A stretch of 64,000 nucleotides of DNA from Hominisplanchenecus_A murintestinalis (GTDB lineage: Bacteria; Bacillota; Clostridia; Lachnospirales; Lachnospiraceae). This document shows positions 7,459 through 17,588 of the stretch, in pieces. Within the stretch, counting starts at the first letter, position 1; each line of letters opens with the position of its first letter. A program made the translations under genes and the position numbers. The notes beneath the pieces are model-generated. The model had not been told where the DNA came from. It saw nothing but the letters and a program-made list of their open reading frames with translations, and did no database searches. The stretch lies in NCBI RefSeq assembly GCF_943193015.1, contig NZ_CALPCM010000013.1, positions 6,121-70,120 of the forward strand. The letters are read 5' to 3'.

Positions 7459-10400
7459 TTACTCTGTTTCCATCATGGATAAAAGTTCTGCCTCTTCTTC
7501 CTCTTCCATAATCTGGATTTCCTCATCCTGAACCATCTCATCAAAGTCCACTTCGGAAACTTCCATTTCATTCTCTTCCTGAAGTTCTTCTATTCCTGTA
7601 TCCAGCCTTACATTCCTGTACCGCTTCATACCGGTTCCTGCCGGAATCAACTTACCGATGCAGACATTTTCTTTCAATCCAATCAATGGATCGACTTTGC
7701 CCTTAATCGCGGCTTCTGTCAGAACCTTTGTCGTCTCCTGGAAAGATGCTGCAGACAGGAAGGAATTTGTTGCCAGAGATGCTTTTGTGATACCAAGCAT
7801 CACCTGTTTCCCTTCTGCGGCCTCGCCGCCTTCTGCAAGGACTTTCTCATTTTCATCCTCAAAATCAAGGATATCCACCAGCGTACCCGGAAGCAAATCT
7901 GTATCTCCATTATTCTCAATACGTATCTTCTTCAACATCTGGCGCACAATAACCTCGATATGCTTATCGTTGATTTCCACACCCTGCAGACGGTATACAC
8001 GCTGTACTTCGCGAATCATGTAATCCTGCACGGCGCGGACGCCCTTAATCTTCAGAAGGTCATGCGGATTTACACTACCCTCTGTCAGCTCGTCGCCCGC
8101 TTCCAGATACTCGCCGTCCTGCGCCTTGATGCGGGAACCATAAGGAATCAGGTACGTCTTTGTTTCCCCTGTCTCGTCATTAACCACATCAATCTCACGC
8201 TTCTTCTTCGTATCTTTAATATGAGCCACACCTGCGATTTCTGTGATAATCGCAAGACCCTTCGGCTTACGCGCCTCAAAAAGCTCCTCTACACGCGGAA
8301 GACCCTGTGTGATATCGCCGCCGGCCACACCGCCGGTATGGAATGTACGCATCGTAAGCTGCGTACCCGGCTCTCCGATAGACTGTGCTGCAATGATACC
8401 GACTGACTCGCCTACCTGTACCGGCTCGCCCGTCGCCAGGTTCGCCCCATAGCACTTCGCACAGATTCCGATATGAGATTTACAGGTCAGAATTGTACGA
8501 ATCTTAACTTTATCAAACGGCTTTCCGTTCTCGTCCACGCCCTCGGACATTACCCTTGCCGCACGTTTCGGAGTAATCATATGGTTTGCCTTAACAATCA
8601 CTTCACCGTCTTTATTCTTAATCGTCTCACAGGCAAAACGTCCTGTAATACGCTCCTGAAGGCTCTCAATCTCTTCCTTTCCATCCGCAAATGCTTTTAC
8701 ATACATTCCCGGAATCTCTGCCCCCTCTTTTTCCGCACAGCAGTCTGTCTCCCTGATAATCAAATCCTGGGACACATCTACCAGACGCCTGGTCAGATAA
8801 CCGGAGTCGGCCGTACGCAGCGCCGTATCGGACAAACCTTTACGCGCACCGTGTGCAGACATGAAATACTCCAGTACGTCCAGACCCTCACGGAAATTTG
8901 ATTTGATAGGCAGCTCAATGGTGTGTCCCGTTGTATCTGCCATCAGTCCACGCATCCCCGCAAGCTGCTTAATCTGCTTGTCAGAACCACGGGCTCCTGA
9001 GTCAGCCATCATATAAATATTGTTGTATTTATCCAGTCCGTCCAGCAGAGCTTTCGTCAAGATATCATCGGTAGTCTTCCAGGTCTCAACTACTTCTTTA
9101 TAACGCTCTTCCTCCGTAATCAAGCCTCTCTTATAGTTCTTTGTAATACGGTCTACCGTATCCTGAGCCTTCTGAATCAGCTCCGGCTTCTCAGGCGGCA
9201 CCGTCATATCGGAAATAGATACTGTCATCGCCGCTCTCGTGGAATACTTGTACCCCATTGCCTTGATATTATCCAGCACTTCTGCTGTCTTTGTAGCGCC
9301 GTGAGTGTTGATAACTTTCTCCAGAATCTGTTTCAGCTGCTTCTTGCCTACCAGGAAATCTACCTCCGGTTTCAGGAAATTCTCAGGATTCTTCCTGTCT
9401 ACAAATCCTAAATCCTGGGGCAGAATTTCATTAAAAATGAAACGTCCCAGCGTAGACTCCACAATTCCTGTTACTGTTTCTCCTTCCGGCGTTTCCCTGG
9501 ACACGCGGACTCTAATCTTCGTCTGCAGGGTCAACACCTTATTTTCATAAGCAAGAATCGCCTCATTTACACTCTTGAAGCATTTGCCTTCTCCTTTTGC
9601 GCCTTCCCTCTCCTGCGTCAGATAATAAATACCCAGCACCATATCCTGGGACGGTACCGCCACAGGGCCTCCGTCAGAAGGTTTCAGCAGGTTGTTCGGT
9701 GAGAGAAGCAGGAAACGGCACTCTGCCTGCGCTTCTACAGAAAGCGGCAGATGCACGGCCATCTGGTCACCGTCGAAATCCGCATTGAACGCGGTACATA
9801 CCAGTGGATGCAGCTTAATCGCCTTACCCTCTACCAGAATCGGCTCAAATGCCTGGATACCCAGCCTGTGCAGTGTGGGGGCGCGGTTCAGCATAACCGG
9901 ATGTTCTTTGATAACTTCCTCCAGAACATCCCACACTTCTGTCTCCAGACGCTCCACCATCTTCTTCGCGCTCTTGATATTGTGCGAAATTCCCTTTGCT
10001 ACCAGCTCCTTCATAACGAATGGCTTAAACAGCTCAATAGCCATCTCTTTCGGCAGGCCGCACTGATAAATCTTCAGCTCCGGACCTACCACAATAACGG
10101 AACGCCCCGAATAGTCTACACGTTTCCCCAAAAGGTTCTGACGGAAGCGTCCCGACTTACCTTTCAGCATGTCAGACAGGGACTTCAGCGCCCTGTTTCC
10201 AGGTCCCGTAACCGGACGTCCCCGGCGGCCATTATCAATCAGTGCGTCTACTGCCTCCTGCAGCATACGTTTCTCATTGCGCACGATGATTTCCGGCGCG
10301 CCCAGCTCCAGCAGCCTTTTCAGGCGGTTGTTCCTGTTAATAATCCTTCTATACAAATCATTCAAATCTGAAGTGGCAAAACGTCCGCCGTCCAGCTGAA

Positions 10401-11148
10401 CCATCGGACGCAAATCTGGCGGGATAACCGGAATCACCGTCATAATCATCCACTCAGGACGATTTCCCGACTCCCTGAAAGCCTCTACCACTTCCAGACG
10501 TTTGATAATCCGGGCACGTTTCTGTCCTGTAGACTCCTTCAAACCTTTTTTCAGTTCTGAGGAATCCTTTTCCAAATCAATGGCTTCCAGCAGCTCCATG
10601 ATCGCTTCCGCTCCCATTCCTACCCGGAACGTATATCCATATTTCTCACGCGCTTCCTGGAACTCTCTCTCAGTAAGCACCTGTTTGTACTGCAAATCGC
10701 TTTCGCCTTTATCCAGCACGATATAATTCGCAAAATACAACACTTTTTCCAAAGTCCTGGGAGACAAATCCAGAATCAGTCCCATCCTGGAAGGAATCCC
10801 CTTAAAATACCAGATATGGGACACCGGGGCTGCCAGCTCAATATGCCCCATACGCTCGCGGCGCACGCTGGACTTCGTAACCTCAACGCCGCACCTGTCA
10901 CAAATCACGCCTTTATAACGAATCTTTTTATATTTTCCACAATGACATTCCCAGTCTTTACTAGGCCCGAAAATACGCTCGCAGAACAGCCCTTCTTTCT
11001 CTGGCTTTAACGTCCTGTAGTTAATGGTTTCCGGTTTCCTTACCTCGCCCCTGGACCATTCTCTAATTTTTTCCGGAGATGCCAACCCTATCTTAATCGC
11101 ATCAAAAGTCATTGGCTGATACACTTCATTGTTTGCTGCTTCTGGCAT
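7459..11148 (-). CDS. rpoC: DNA-directed RNA polymerase subunit beta'
   Basis: The 1229-residue beta' subunit of RNA polymerase. The N-terminal zinc ribbon (CHCGKYKKIRYKG...CDRCGVEV), the catalytic Mg-binding NADFDGDQMAVH motif, the trigger-loop and bridge-helix regions, and a second zinc site (CCAEKEG ... CKSHIGICAKCYG) are all present. The C-terminus ends in an acidic tail (EEEEEAELLS). The ATG at 11148 (MPEAANNEV) has AAGGAGAACGACGA in front. An apparent start 18 bases upstream merely translates the ribosome-binding site. It follows rpoB by 33 bases in the same transcript. The gene is intact with no unusual insertions seen. Confidence 0.98.
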   Translation of the reverse strand: MPEAANNEVYQPMTFDAIKIGLASPEKIREWSRGEVRKPETINYRTLKPEKEGLFCERIFGPSKDWECHCGKYKKIRYKGVICDRCGVEVTKSSVRRERMGHIELAAPVSHIWYFKGIPSRMGLILDLSPRTLEKVLYFANYIVLDKGESDLQYKQVLTEREFQEAREKYGYTFRVGMGAEAIMELLEAIDLEKDSSELKKGLKESTGQKRARIIKRLEVVEAFRESGNRPEWMIMTVIPVIPPDLRPMVQLDGGRFATSDLNDLYRRIINRNNRLKRLLELGAPEIIVRNEKRMLQEAVDALIDNGRRGRPVTGPGNRALKSLSDMLKGKSGRFRQNLLGKRVDYSGRSVIVVGPELKIYQCGLPKEMAIELFKPFVMKELVAKGISHNIKSAKKMVERLETEVWDVLEEVIKEHPVMLNRAPTLHRLGIQAFEPILVEGKAIKLHPLVCTAFNADFDGDQMAVHLPLSVEAQAECRFLLLSPNNLLKPSDGGPVAVPSQDMVLGIYYLTQEREGAKGEGKCFKSVNEAILAYENKVLTLQTKIRVRVSRETPEGETVTGIVESTLGRFIFNEILPQDLGFVDRKNPENFLKPEVDFLVGKKQLKQILEKVINTHGATKTAEVLDNIKAMGYKYSTRAAMTVSISDMTVPPEKPELIQKAQDTVDRITKNYKRGLITEEERYKEVVETWKTTDDILTKALLDGLDKYNNIYMMADSGARGSDKQIKQLAGMRGLMADTTGHTIELPIKSNFREGLDVLEYFMSAHGARKGLSDTALRTADSGYLTRRLVDVSQDLIIRETDCCAEKEGAEIPGMYVKAFADGKEEIESLQERITGRFACETIKNKDGEVIVKANHMITPKRAARVMSEGVDENGKPFDKVKIRTILTCKSHIGICAKCYGANLATGEPVQVGESVGIIAAQSIGEPGTQLTMRTFHTGGVAGGDITQGLPRVEELFEARKPKGLAIITEIAGVAHIKDTKKKREIDVVNDETGETKTYLIPYGSRIKAQDGEYLEAGDELTEGSVNPHDLLKIKGVRAVQDYMIREVQRVYRLQGVEINDKHIEVIVRQMLKKIRIENNGDTDLLPGTLVDILDFEDENEKVLAEGGEAAEGKQVMLGITKASLATNSFLSAASFQETTKVLTEAAIKGKVDPLIGLKENVCIGKLIPAGTGMKRYRNVRLDTGIEELQEENEMEVSEVDFDEMVQDEEIQIMEEEEEAELLSMMETE

Positions 11149-11181
11149 TCGTCGTTCTCCTTTCAAACGAAATGTTACTAC

Positions 11182-14100
11182 TTATTCCTCTATCTCACCG
11201 TCAAAGGACTCTTCCAGTACAAACACCGTGTCATCCTCCTCTTCTTCTGCCACATCCACTAATTCTCCGCCTTCAAACTCCTGTTCTGTGTATCCGTGGT
11301 CGCCAAAGGATTCCTGGTCATCCTTATATCTCTTATCATCCATGATATGGTTAATGTCTGTCTCGCCGTAATCCACCGTCTCCATAATCTCTACTTCCTT
11401 CTGCTCGCCATTCTCCTCACGGAGCACTTTCACATCCAGCCCGAGGGACTGAAGCTCTTTGAGCAGCACCTTAAAGGACTCAGGAATTCCGGGTTCAGGA
11501 ATATTATCTCCCTTGATAATCGCTTCGTAAGTCTTTACACGCCCGATTACATCATCCGACTTCACCGTCAGGATTTCCTGAAGGGTGTAGCTGGCGCCAT
11601 ATGCCTCCAGCGCCCAAACCTCCATCTCTCCGAAACGCTGCCCGCCGAACTGAGCTTTTCCGCCCAAAGGCTGCTGCGTTACCAGGGAATACGGACCTGT
11701 GGAACGCGCATGGATTTTATCATCTACCAGATGATGCAGCTTCAGGTAATGCATGTGTCCGATGGTTACCGCACTGTCAAAATATTCCCCGGTACGCCCG
11801 TCACGGAGCCTTACCTTACCATCCCTTGACAGCGGAACTCCTCTCCACACACTTCTGTGATCTCTGTTGTCATCCAGATACTGCATGACATCTTCGCCAA
11901 GAATGTCTTTATATTTATCATAAAATGTGCCGTCGCCGGCCATGCAGCCCTCTTCATAATTCCAACCGGCCTTCTCTTCCTCATCAAACGGAAGATTCAC
12001 ATAATCATTCGCCAAGTCTAAGGTATCCATGATATCTTCCTCATTCGCACCGTCAAAGACCGGAGTTGAAATATTAAATCCAAGAGCTTTCGCTGCAAGG
12101 CTCAAATGAATCTCCAGCACCTGCCCGATATTCATACGGGAAGGCACGCCCAGCGGGTTCAGCACAATATCCAGCGGCCGGCCGTTCGGAAGAAACGGCA
12201 TATCCTCTACCGGAAGCACACGGGAAACCACACCCTTGTTTCCATGACGTCCTGCCATCTTATCACCCACAGAAATTTTTCTCTTCTGGGCAATATAAAT
12301 GCGGACTGCCTGGTTTACGCCGGGAGACAGCTCATCCCCGTTTTCTCTGGTAAACACACGGGCATCTACTACGATACCATATTCACCGTGAGGCACTTTC
12401 AGGGAAGTATCCCTTACCTCTCTCGCCTTCTCGCCAAAAATAGCTCTCAGCAGCCTCTCTTCGGCCGTCAGCTCTGTCTCGCCTTTCGGTGTAACCTTAC
12501 CTACCAGGATATCTCCGGCACGCACTTCCGCGCCAATGCGGATGATACCACGGTCATCCAAGTCTTTAAGCGCATCATCTCCAACGCCCGGCACATCTCT
12601 GGTAATCTCCTCCGGCCCCAGCTTCGTATCCCTCGCCTCAGCCTCATACTCTTCAATATGAACCGACGTATAAACATCGTTCATAACCAGCCTTTCACTC
12701 AACAGTACGGCATCCTCGTAGTTGTAACCTTCCCATGTCATAAAGCCAATCAGCGGATTCTTTCCAAGAGCGATCTCGCCATTCGATGTAGAAGGCCCGT
12801 CTGCAATCACCTGCCCTGCGGCAACCCGGTCGCCTTTGTAAACAATCGGTCTCTGGTTGTAGCAGTTGCTCTGGTTACTTCGTGAAAACTTGGTCAAACG
12901 ATAGTTGTCCCTGGTGCCATCATCATTCTTCACTACGATTTCCCGGGAAGTAGAGCGCTCAATGGTGCCGTTTTTCTTTGCCACTACGCAGACGCCCGAG
13001 TCCACGGCTGTCTTCACTTCCATACCCGTTCCCACTACCGGAGCTTCTGTCGTCAAAAGCGGCACCGCCTGACGCTGCATGTTGGATCCCATCAGCGCAC
13101 GGTTCGCATCATCATTCTCCAGGAACGGAATCAAAGCCGTAGCTACAGAAAATACCATTTTCGGAGATACGTCCATGTAATCGAACATCCTTCTCTCGTA
13201 CTCCTGGGTTTCTTCCCTGTAACGGCCGGATACATTTTTGTGTACAAAATGTCCGTCTTCATCCAGAGGCTCATTCGCCTGGGCTACATGGTAATTATCC
13301 TCTTCATCCGCCGTCATGTAGACTACTTCGTCTGTAACCCGCGGATTCTTCGGATCTGTCTTGTCAATCTTCCGGTACGGCGCCTCTACGAAGCCGTACT
13401 CATTGATTCTGGCGTAAGTTGCCAGAGAGTTGATCAGACCGATATTCGGTCCCTCAGGCGTCTCAATCGGACACATCCTTCCATAATGGGAATAATGCAC
13501 GTCACGCACTTCAAATCCCGCCCGGTCTCTCGACAGACCGCCCGGTCCCAGTGCAGAGAGACGTCTCTTGTGGGTCAGCTCACCCAGCGGGTTATTCTGA
13601 TCCATGAACTGTGACAGCTGGGAAGAACCAAAGAACTCCTTCACTGCCGCAGTTACCGGTTTAATATTAATCAGGGACTGCGGGGAAATCCCCTCCAAAT
13701 CCTGTGTTGTCATTCTCTCGCGTACCACACGCTCCAGCCTGGAAAGCCCGATGCGGTACTGGTTCTGGAGCAGCTCGCCTACCGCACGGATACGACGGTT
13801 GCCAAGATGGTCGATATCATCGTCATTTCCGATGCCGTACTCCAGATGAATATTATAGTTAATGGAAGCCAGTATGTCTTCCTTCGTAATGTGTTTTGGA
13901 ATCAGGTCATGAATGTCTTTCTTGATTGCTGCCTTGATATCTTCGATATCGTCATTTTCTTCCAGTATTTTTTCCAGCGCCGGATAGTATACTAACTCTG
14001 TAACCCCCAGCGATTTCAGCTCTGCTTTATCCAGTTCCACAAAATTCGTAATATCTACCATCATACTGGAGAGTACTTTCACATTCCTCTCCTCTGTCTG

Positions 14101-15102
14101 GATAAACACATACGGAACTGCCGCATTCTGAATCATATCTGCCAGCTCACGCGTCACTTCCGTTCCTGCCTCCGCCAGAATCTCGCCTGTAGTGGTATCT
14201 ACCACATCCTCTGCCAGGACTTGTCCTGCAATGCGGTTGCGCAGCATCAGTTTTTTATTGAATTTATAACGTCCAACCTTTGCCAAATCATATCTTCTGG
14301 GGTCAAAGAACATGCTCATAATCAGGCTTTCTGCACTCTCTACTGCAAGAGGTTCTCCGGGACGTATCTTCTTATACAGCTCCAGCAGACCTTCCTGGTA
14401 ACTCTCGGAAGTATCTTTGGTGAGGCTGGCCAGAATCTTAGGCTCTTCACCGAACAGCTCAACGATTTCAGCGTTTGTCCCAAATCCCAGCGCACGGATC
14501 AGCACGGTAATCGGAACCTTCCTGGTTCTGTCTACACGTACATAAAAAATGTCATTTGAATCTGTCTCATATTCCAGCCATGCGCCGCGGTTTGGAATAA
14601 CAGTGGAGGAAAACAGTTTTTTACCTAATTTATCATGTGCGATAGCATAATATATACCCGGCGAACGTACAAGCTGGCTGACGATAACACGCTCTGCGCC
14701 ATTAATCACGAAAGTTCCTGTTTCCGTCATCAACGGCAAATCGCCCATAAAGATTTCATGCTCATTAATCTCGTCATTTTCTTTGTTATGCAGCCTTACC
14801 CGTACTTTTAACGGCGCGGCATATGTCGCATCACGTTCCTTGCATTCTTCGATTGAATATTTTACATCTTTTTCACATAATGTGAAATCTACGAATTCCA
14901 GACTCAGCTTACCGCTGTAATCTGCAATCGGAGAGATATCGTCAAAAACCTCTTTCATCCCCTCGTTCAGAAACCAGTAATAAGAATCCTTCTGAACTTC
15001 AATAAGGTTGGGCATCTCGAGAACTTCCTTTTGTCTCGAGTAGCTCATACGGAAGCTTTTGCCGCTTTTGACTGGACGGATCCTGTTTTTCTCCATTGAC
15101 AT
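11182..15102 (-). CDS. rpoB: DNA-directed RNA polymerase subunit beta
   Basis: The 1306-residue beta subunit. Recognisable blocks are GSSQLSQFMDQNNPL...THKRRLSALGPGGL (rifampicin region), SHYGRMCPIETPEGPN, GDKMAGRHGNKGVVS and the C-terminal GGKAQFGGQRFGEMEVWALE. The residues equivalent to E. coli Q513, D516, H526 and S531 are wild-type, so rifampicin susceptibility is expected from this site. The acidic C-terminal tail is typical of clostridia. The ATG at 15102 has AGGGGTGA in front; a second ATG two codons later is an alternative. No rplJ/rplL lies upstream. Instead rpoB has its own promoter inside the terminator of a transporter operon. Confidence 0.98.
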   Translation of the reverse strand: MSMEKNRIRPVKSGKSFRMSYSRQKEVLEMPNLIEVQKDSYYWFLNEGMKEVFDDISPIADYSGKLSLEFVDFTLCEKDVKYSIEECKERDATYAAPLKVRVRLHNKENDEINEHEIFMGDLPLMTETGTFVINGAERVIVSQLVRSPGIYYAIAHDKLGKKLFSSTVIPNRGAWLEYETDSNDIFYVRVDRTRKVPITVLIRALGFGTNAEIVELFGEEPKILASLTKDTSESYQEGLLELYKKIRPGEPLAVESAESLIMSMFFDPRRYDLAKVGRYKFNKKLMLRNRIAGQVLAEDVVDTTTGEILAEAGTEVTRELADMIQNAAVPYVFIQTEERNVKVLSSMMVDITNFVELDKAELKSLGVTELVYYPALEKILEENDDIEDIKAAIKKDIHDLIPKHITKEDILASINYNIHLEYGIGNDDDIDHLGNRRIRAVGELLQNQYRIGLSRLERVVRERMTTQDLEGISPQSLINIKPVTAAVKEFFGSSQLSQFMDQNNPLGELTHKRRLSALGPGGLSRDRAGFEVRDVHYSHYGRMCPIETPEGPNIGLINSLATYARINEYGFVEAPYRKIDKTDPKNPRVTDEVVYMTADEEDNYHVAQANEPLDEDGHFVHKNVSGRYREETQEYERRMFDYMDVSPKMVFSVATALIPFLENDDANRALMGSNMQRQAVPLLTTEAPVVGTGMEVKTAVDSGVCVVAKKNGTIERSTSREIVVKNDDGTRDNYRLTKFSRSNQSNCYNQRPIVYKGDRVAAGQVIADGPSTSNGEIALGKNPLIGFMTWEGYNYEDAVLLSERLVMNDVYTSVHIEEYEAEARDTKLGPEEITRDVPGVGDDALKDLDDRGIIRIGAEVRAGDILVGKVTPKGETELTAEERLLRAIFGEKAREVRDTSLKVPHGEYGIVVDARVFTRENGDELSPGVNQAVRIYIAQKRKISVGDKMAGRHGNKGVVSRVLPVEDMPFLPNGRPLDIVLNPLGVPSRMNIGQVLEIHLSLAAKALGFNISTPVFDGANEEDIMDTLDLANDYVNLPFDEEEKAGWNYEEGCMAGDGTFYDKYKDILGEDVMQYLDDNRDHRSVWRGVPLSRDGKVRLRDGRTGEYFDSAVTIGHMHYLKLHHLVDDKIHARSTGPYSLVTQQPLGGKAQFGGQRFGEMEVWALEAYGASYTLQEILTVKSDDVIGRVKTYEAIIKGDNIPEPGIPESFKVLLKELQSLGLDVKVLREENGEQKEVEIMETVDYGETDINHIMDDKRYKDDQESFGDHGYTEQEFEGGELVDVAEEEEDDTVFVLEESFDGEIEE

Positions 15103-15203
15103 TTCACCCCTGTTCTTTCTATCTCAATATGCTTGTTTCGCTTAGCTACTTTTGGGCAGACTACCTCCATTTGGGCATAGTCTTACACAATAGTGTATTG
15201 TCC

Positions 15204-15232
15204 ATAGTAGCAAAAAAAGAAGTCAATGTCAA
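15204..15232 (-). promoter_or_regulatory. rpoBC promoter
   Basis: On the minus strand TTGACA (15232-15227), a 17-base spacer and TACTAT (15209-15204) lie about 100 bases before the rpoB start. The -35 box starts in the loop and runs into the 3' arm of a terminator hairpin, and the spacer contains that terminator's T-run. Confidence 0.85.
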
Positions 15233-15258
15233 GAATTTTTTTCCAAACATTGACTTCT
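15218..15258 (-). terminator. Terminator of the GntR-ABC operon overlapping the rpoB promoter
   Basis: A perfect 12-base inverted repeat, AGAAGTCAATGT and ACATTGACTTCT, has a 17-base loop and on the minus strand is followed directly by seven T. It ends the operon whose last stop is at 15309. The same bases carry the rpoB -35 box. Confidence 0.75.
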
Positions 15259-15308
15259 CACGCTGCCTGACGGCCAGAAACCTGGACTTCGAAATGTCCG
15301 ATTATGCC

Positions 15309-16025
15309 TCACATCGTTACCTGCTGTTTCCTGAGAACCAGCCAGCTTCCGGCGCAGCACCCCAGGCATACTGCCGTTCCCCCGATTATCCAGCCGTCAA
15401 CAGGAAGTACATTCAAAATCTGCAGAACGCCTTTCCCAATCATTCCAAACAGCGACTGCGGTGCATCTTCCGCCGCCGCTATAATTCTTGGGCCCCCTAA
15501 GCACAGCAGCATCCAGACAGCCCATTCTGCCCAAAACGCCTTCTGCCCGAAACGCATCACCAGTGCGCCGCCAAGCCCGCCAAGCGCAGGACCGGCCAAA
15601 GCCAGCGGAACTGCCAGCCGGACAAGTCCTCCCATGATATCTGCCTCCTCTTTGATTCCGGGAAACACTGTGGCATAAATTTCTTTCTCCACCGTGCAGA
15701 GCAGCATCAGCAGGAGAACTATAAGAACGTTCATCACTATATTTACTATATAGTGCGATATGAAAAACCGCAGCCTGGTGCATCCCATAGACACTTCCAT
15801 GTCAAAACTCAGCCTAAGCTGCACGATAGATGTGAATATTCCCATCATAACAACTGCCGTACACCCCATAATTGTCCCAAACTCAAAATATGTACCCTCT
15901 CGCTCATGTTCCAGTATAATACTAAAAACAATACATCCAATAAGCCAGACCCCTGCCGTTATAACGCCATACCAAATCCAGTCCTTCCACTGTACCTGAA
16001 ACTGCTTTTTTATAACTTCTAACAT
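15309..16025 (-). CDS. ABC transporter permease-like membrane protein
   Basis: A 238-residue integral membrane protein with about six hydrophobic segments (for example at 20-40, 55-75, 100-125, 145-170, 175-195 and 205-225). It belongs with the permease of a GntR-regulated ABC-2-type exporter, as it is the last gene of a GntR-ATPase-permease-permease operon. The ATG at 16025 (MLEVIKKQF) has AAGGGGGA in front; a GTG 21 bases upstream lies inside the previous gene and is less likely. Substrate unknown. Similar YtrA-type operons respond to cell-wall stress or antimicrobial peptides, but this is family knowledge and not shown here. Confidence 0.75.
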   Translation of the reverse strand: MLEVIKKQFQVQWKDWIWYGVITAGVWLIGCIVFSIILEHEREGTYFEFGTIMGCTAVVMMGIFTSIVQLRLSFDMEVSMGCTRLRFFISHYIVNIVMNVLIVLLLMLLCTVEKEIYATVFPGIKEEADIMGGLVRLAVPLALAGPALGGLGGALVMRFGQKAFWAEWAVWMLLCLGGPRIIAAAEDAPQSLFGMIGKGVLQILNVLPVDGWIIGGTAVCLGCCAGSWLVLRKQQVTM

Positions 16026-16038
16026 ATGATTATCCCCC

Positions 16039-16713
16039 TTATACACGCACTTCCATTTTTCTGACCAGCATCATAGCGGCAGCCCCCGCCAGGACATATA
16101 CCCCTATGCCAAGAATAAATGCCCATAGAGGCTGAAAATTCATCAGGAAATCCAGAAGAAAATCTCCCGGCTTTTGTGCCGTTATCGCCGCCATACCTCC
16201 AAATATGCCGCCAAATACCGCACAGAATATAATGAAAATAATCACTCCTTTTTTCCCGAGCCTGCCGACTACCGCGCCCATCAGCACGCTGGCTCCGCTA
16301 AACATCAACAGGATTCCCGAAATCAATAGCAAAAGTTCTGTTACATTCCCCACTTCTGACGAGGGCATCATCCAAAACAGGGCAATTACCGCAGTGATTG
16401 CCATTACACCCCCCGCATTATATCCAAGAATCCCCCATACGCTTTCCCGCCTGGTCGCATTCAGGGAAACCAAAACCGGCAGATACGTCTGAAAACTCGA
16501 AATCGTACCTATCGAAAAGATGAAAAACGCTGAAAGCACCAGATAGGCCGGGTAAAACACACAGATTGTCTTCCATATCCCATTTATCCCGTCCCCAGGA
16601 TAGATTACCCTGCCTCCGGCAAAAAATAACATCAGCGCCAGCGCAATTCCCATGACGGCGCCCATATACTCCAGCCACATCCTCCCCCAGTATTTCACAT
16701 TTCCCATCCCCAT
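16039..16713 (-). CDS. ABC transporter permease
   Basis: A 224-residue membrane protein with six hydrophobic segments, the first after a short N-terminal amphipathic stretch (MGMGNVKYWGRMWLEYMGA). The ATG at 16713 overlaps the end of the ATPase gene region and is preceded by GGGAGGAGG, so coupled translation is likely. It pairs with the following 238-residue permease to form the membrane part of the transporter. No substrate-specific motif is seen. An upstream in-frame start at 16773 would lie well inside the ATPase gene and is rejected. Confidence 0.78.
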   Translation of the reverse strand: MGMGNVKYWGRMWLEYMGAVMGIALALMLFFAGGRVIYPGDGINGIWKTICVFYPAYLVLSAFFIFSIGTISSFQTYLPVLVSLNATRRESVWGILGYNAGGVMAITAVIALFWMMPSSEVGNVTELLLLISGILLMFSGASVLMGAVVGRLGKKGVIIFIIFCAVFGGIFGGMAAITAQKPGDFLLDFLMNFQPLWAFILGIGVYVLAGAAAMMLVRKMEVRV

Positions 16714-16714
16714 A

Positions 16715-17587
16715 CTATGCCTCCTCCCCGCAAAGCGCCAAAAAGACCTTCTGCAAAGACAGCCTCTGAACACTTACATCATACCCGTCGCGAATCTTTT
16801 CTCCCGGCTCCAGAAGAACCGTCACGCCACGGCTGCGCCCGATCCTCTCTTCATGATACAGGCGAAGACCGGAAACGGCTGCTTCCACCTCTTCCGCCCG
16901 TCCGGATACATGGAAGCTTCTCTCTAGCAGTTCCTGGGTATTCTCTTTTAGCAGAATACTCCCTTTATCCAAAACAACCACTTCCTCAAACACATCTGCC
17001 GCCTCTTCAATAATGTGGGTAGAAACGATGAACGTCCTTCCCGTCTGTTCATATTCCTCCAAAAGAATTTTATAGAATTTCTCCCTAGCCACCACATCCA
17101 GCCCGGACGTCGGCTCATCTAAAAAAGTAAAATCCGCCTTGCTTGCCAGCGCGGTCAGCACTGTCACCATAGACATCATCCCCTTCGAAAGCTTTCCGAT
17201 ACGCTTTTTTACATCCAAATCAAACTCCCGGATTAATCTGTCCGCCATCTCTTTATCCCAGTTTGGCAGGAACGTCGCCGCAATCCGCAGATATTCTTTC
17301 ACCTTCATGGTATTCACATTATTTCCCGAAACCTGCGCCAATTCCCGTGAAAAACACAGATGTTTCAGCGCTGCCGGATTTTCCCACACTGGCTCTCCGT
17401 CAAGCGTCACGCTCCCCTTCGTCGCGGGATTCTGTGCTGTCAAAATAGAAAGCAGCGTGGTCTTTCCGGCGCCGTTACGCCCAATCATTCCATAAATCTT
17501 TCCTGATTCCAGCTCCAAATCTACGCTGTGGAGCACATCCTTACCCCCATATGTTTTCGTAATTCCTTTTCCAACTAATTTACTCAT
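16715..17587 (-). CDS. ABC transporter ATP-binding protein
   Basis: A 290-residue ATPase that should power the two permeases downstream. Walker A is GRNGAGKTT, the signature is a divergent KLSKGMMSMV, Walker B is FTFLDEPTSGLD and the switch histidine is in STHIIEE. The divergent signature is common in the YtrB-like group of exporters. The C-terminal ~60 residues form an extra domain after the nucleotide-binding fold. The ATG at 17587 (MSKLVGKGI) is preceded by GAGGGAGGAAGATAGG. It starts one base after the GntR stop codon, so the regulator and transporter are translated together. Confidence 0.92.
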   Translation of the reverse strand: MSKLVGKGITKTYGGKDVLHSVDLELESGKIYGMIGRNGAGKTTLLSILTAQNPATKGSVTLDGEPVWENPAALKHLCFSRELAQVSGNNVNTMKVKEYLRIAATFLPNWDKEMADRLIREFDLDVKKRIGKLSKGMMSMVTVLTALASKADFTFLDEPTSGLDVVAREKFYKILLEEYEQTGRTFIVSTHIIEEAADVFEEVVVLDKGSILLKENTQELLERSFHVSGRAEEVEAAVSGLRLYHEERIGRSRGVTVLLEPGEKIRDGYDVSVQRLSLQKVFLALCGEEA

Positions 17588-17588
17588 C

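Noticed and set aside
7345..11148. DUF512 protein as part of the rpoBC operon
   Set aside because: A stable terminator hairpin separates them. Read-through cannot be excluded but the function is unrelated.
12106..12885. Plus-strand open frame of 259 codons
   Set aside because: It is antisense to the conserved rpoB core, has no plausible ribosome site and no recognisable protein features.
15218..15258. rplJL-type leader or ribosomal protein autoregulatory site before rpoB
   Set aside because: No ribosomal protein gene is adjacent, and the structure fits a simple terminator overlapping a promoter.
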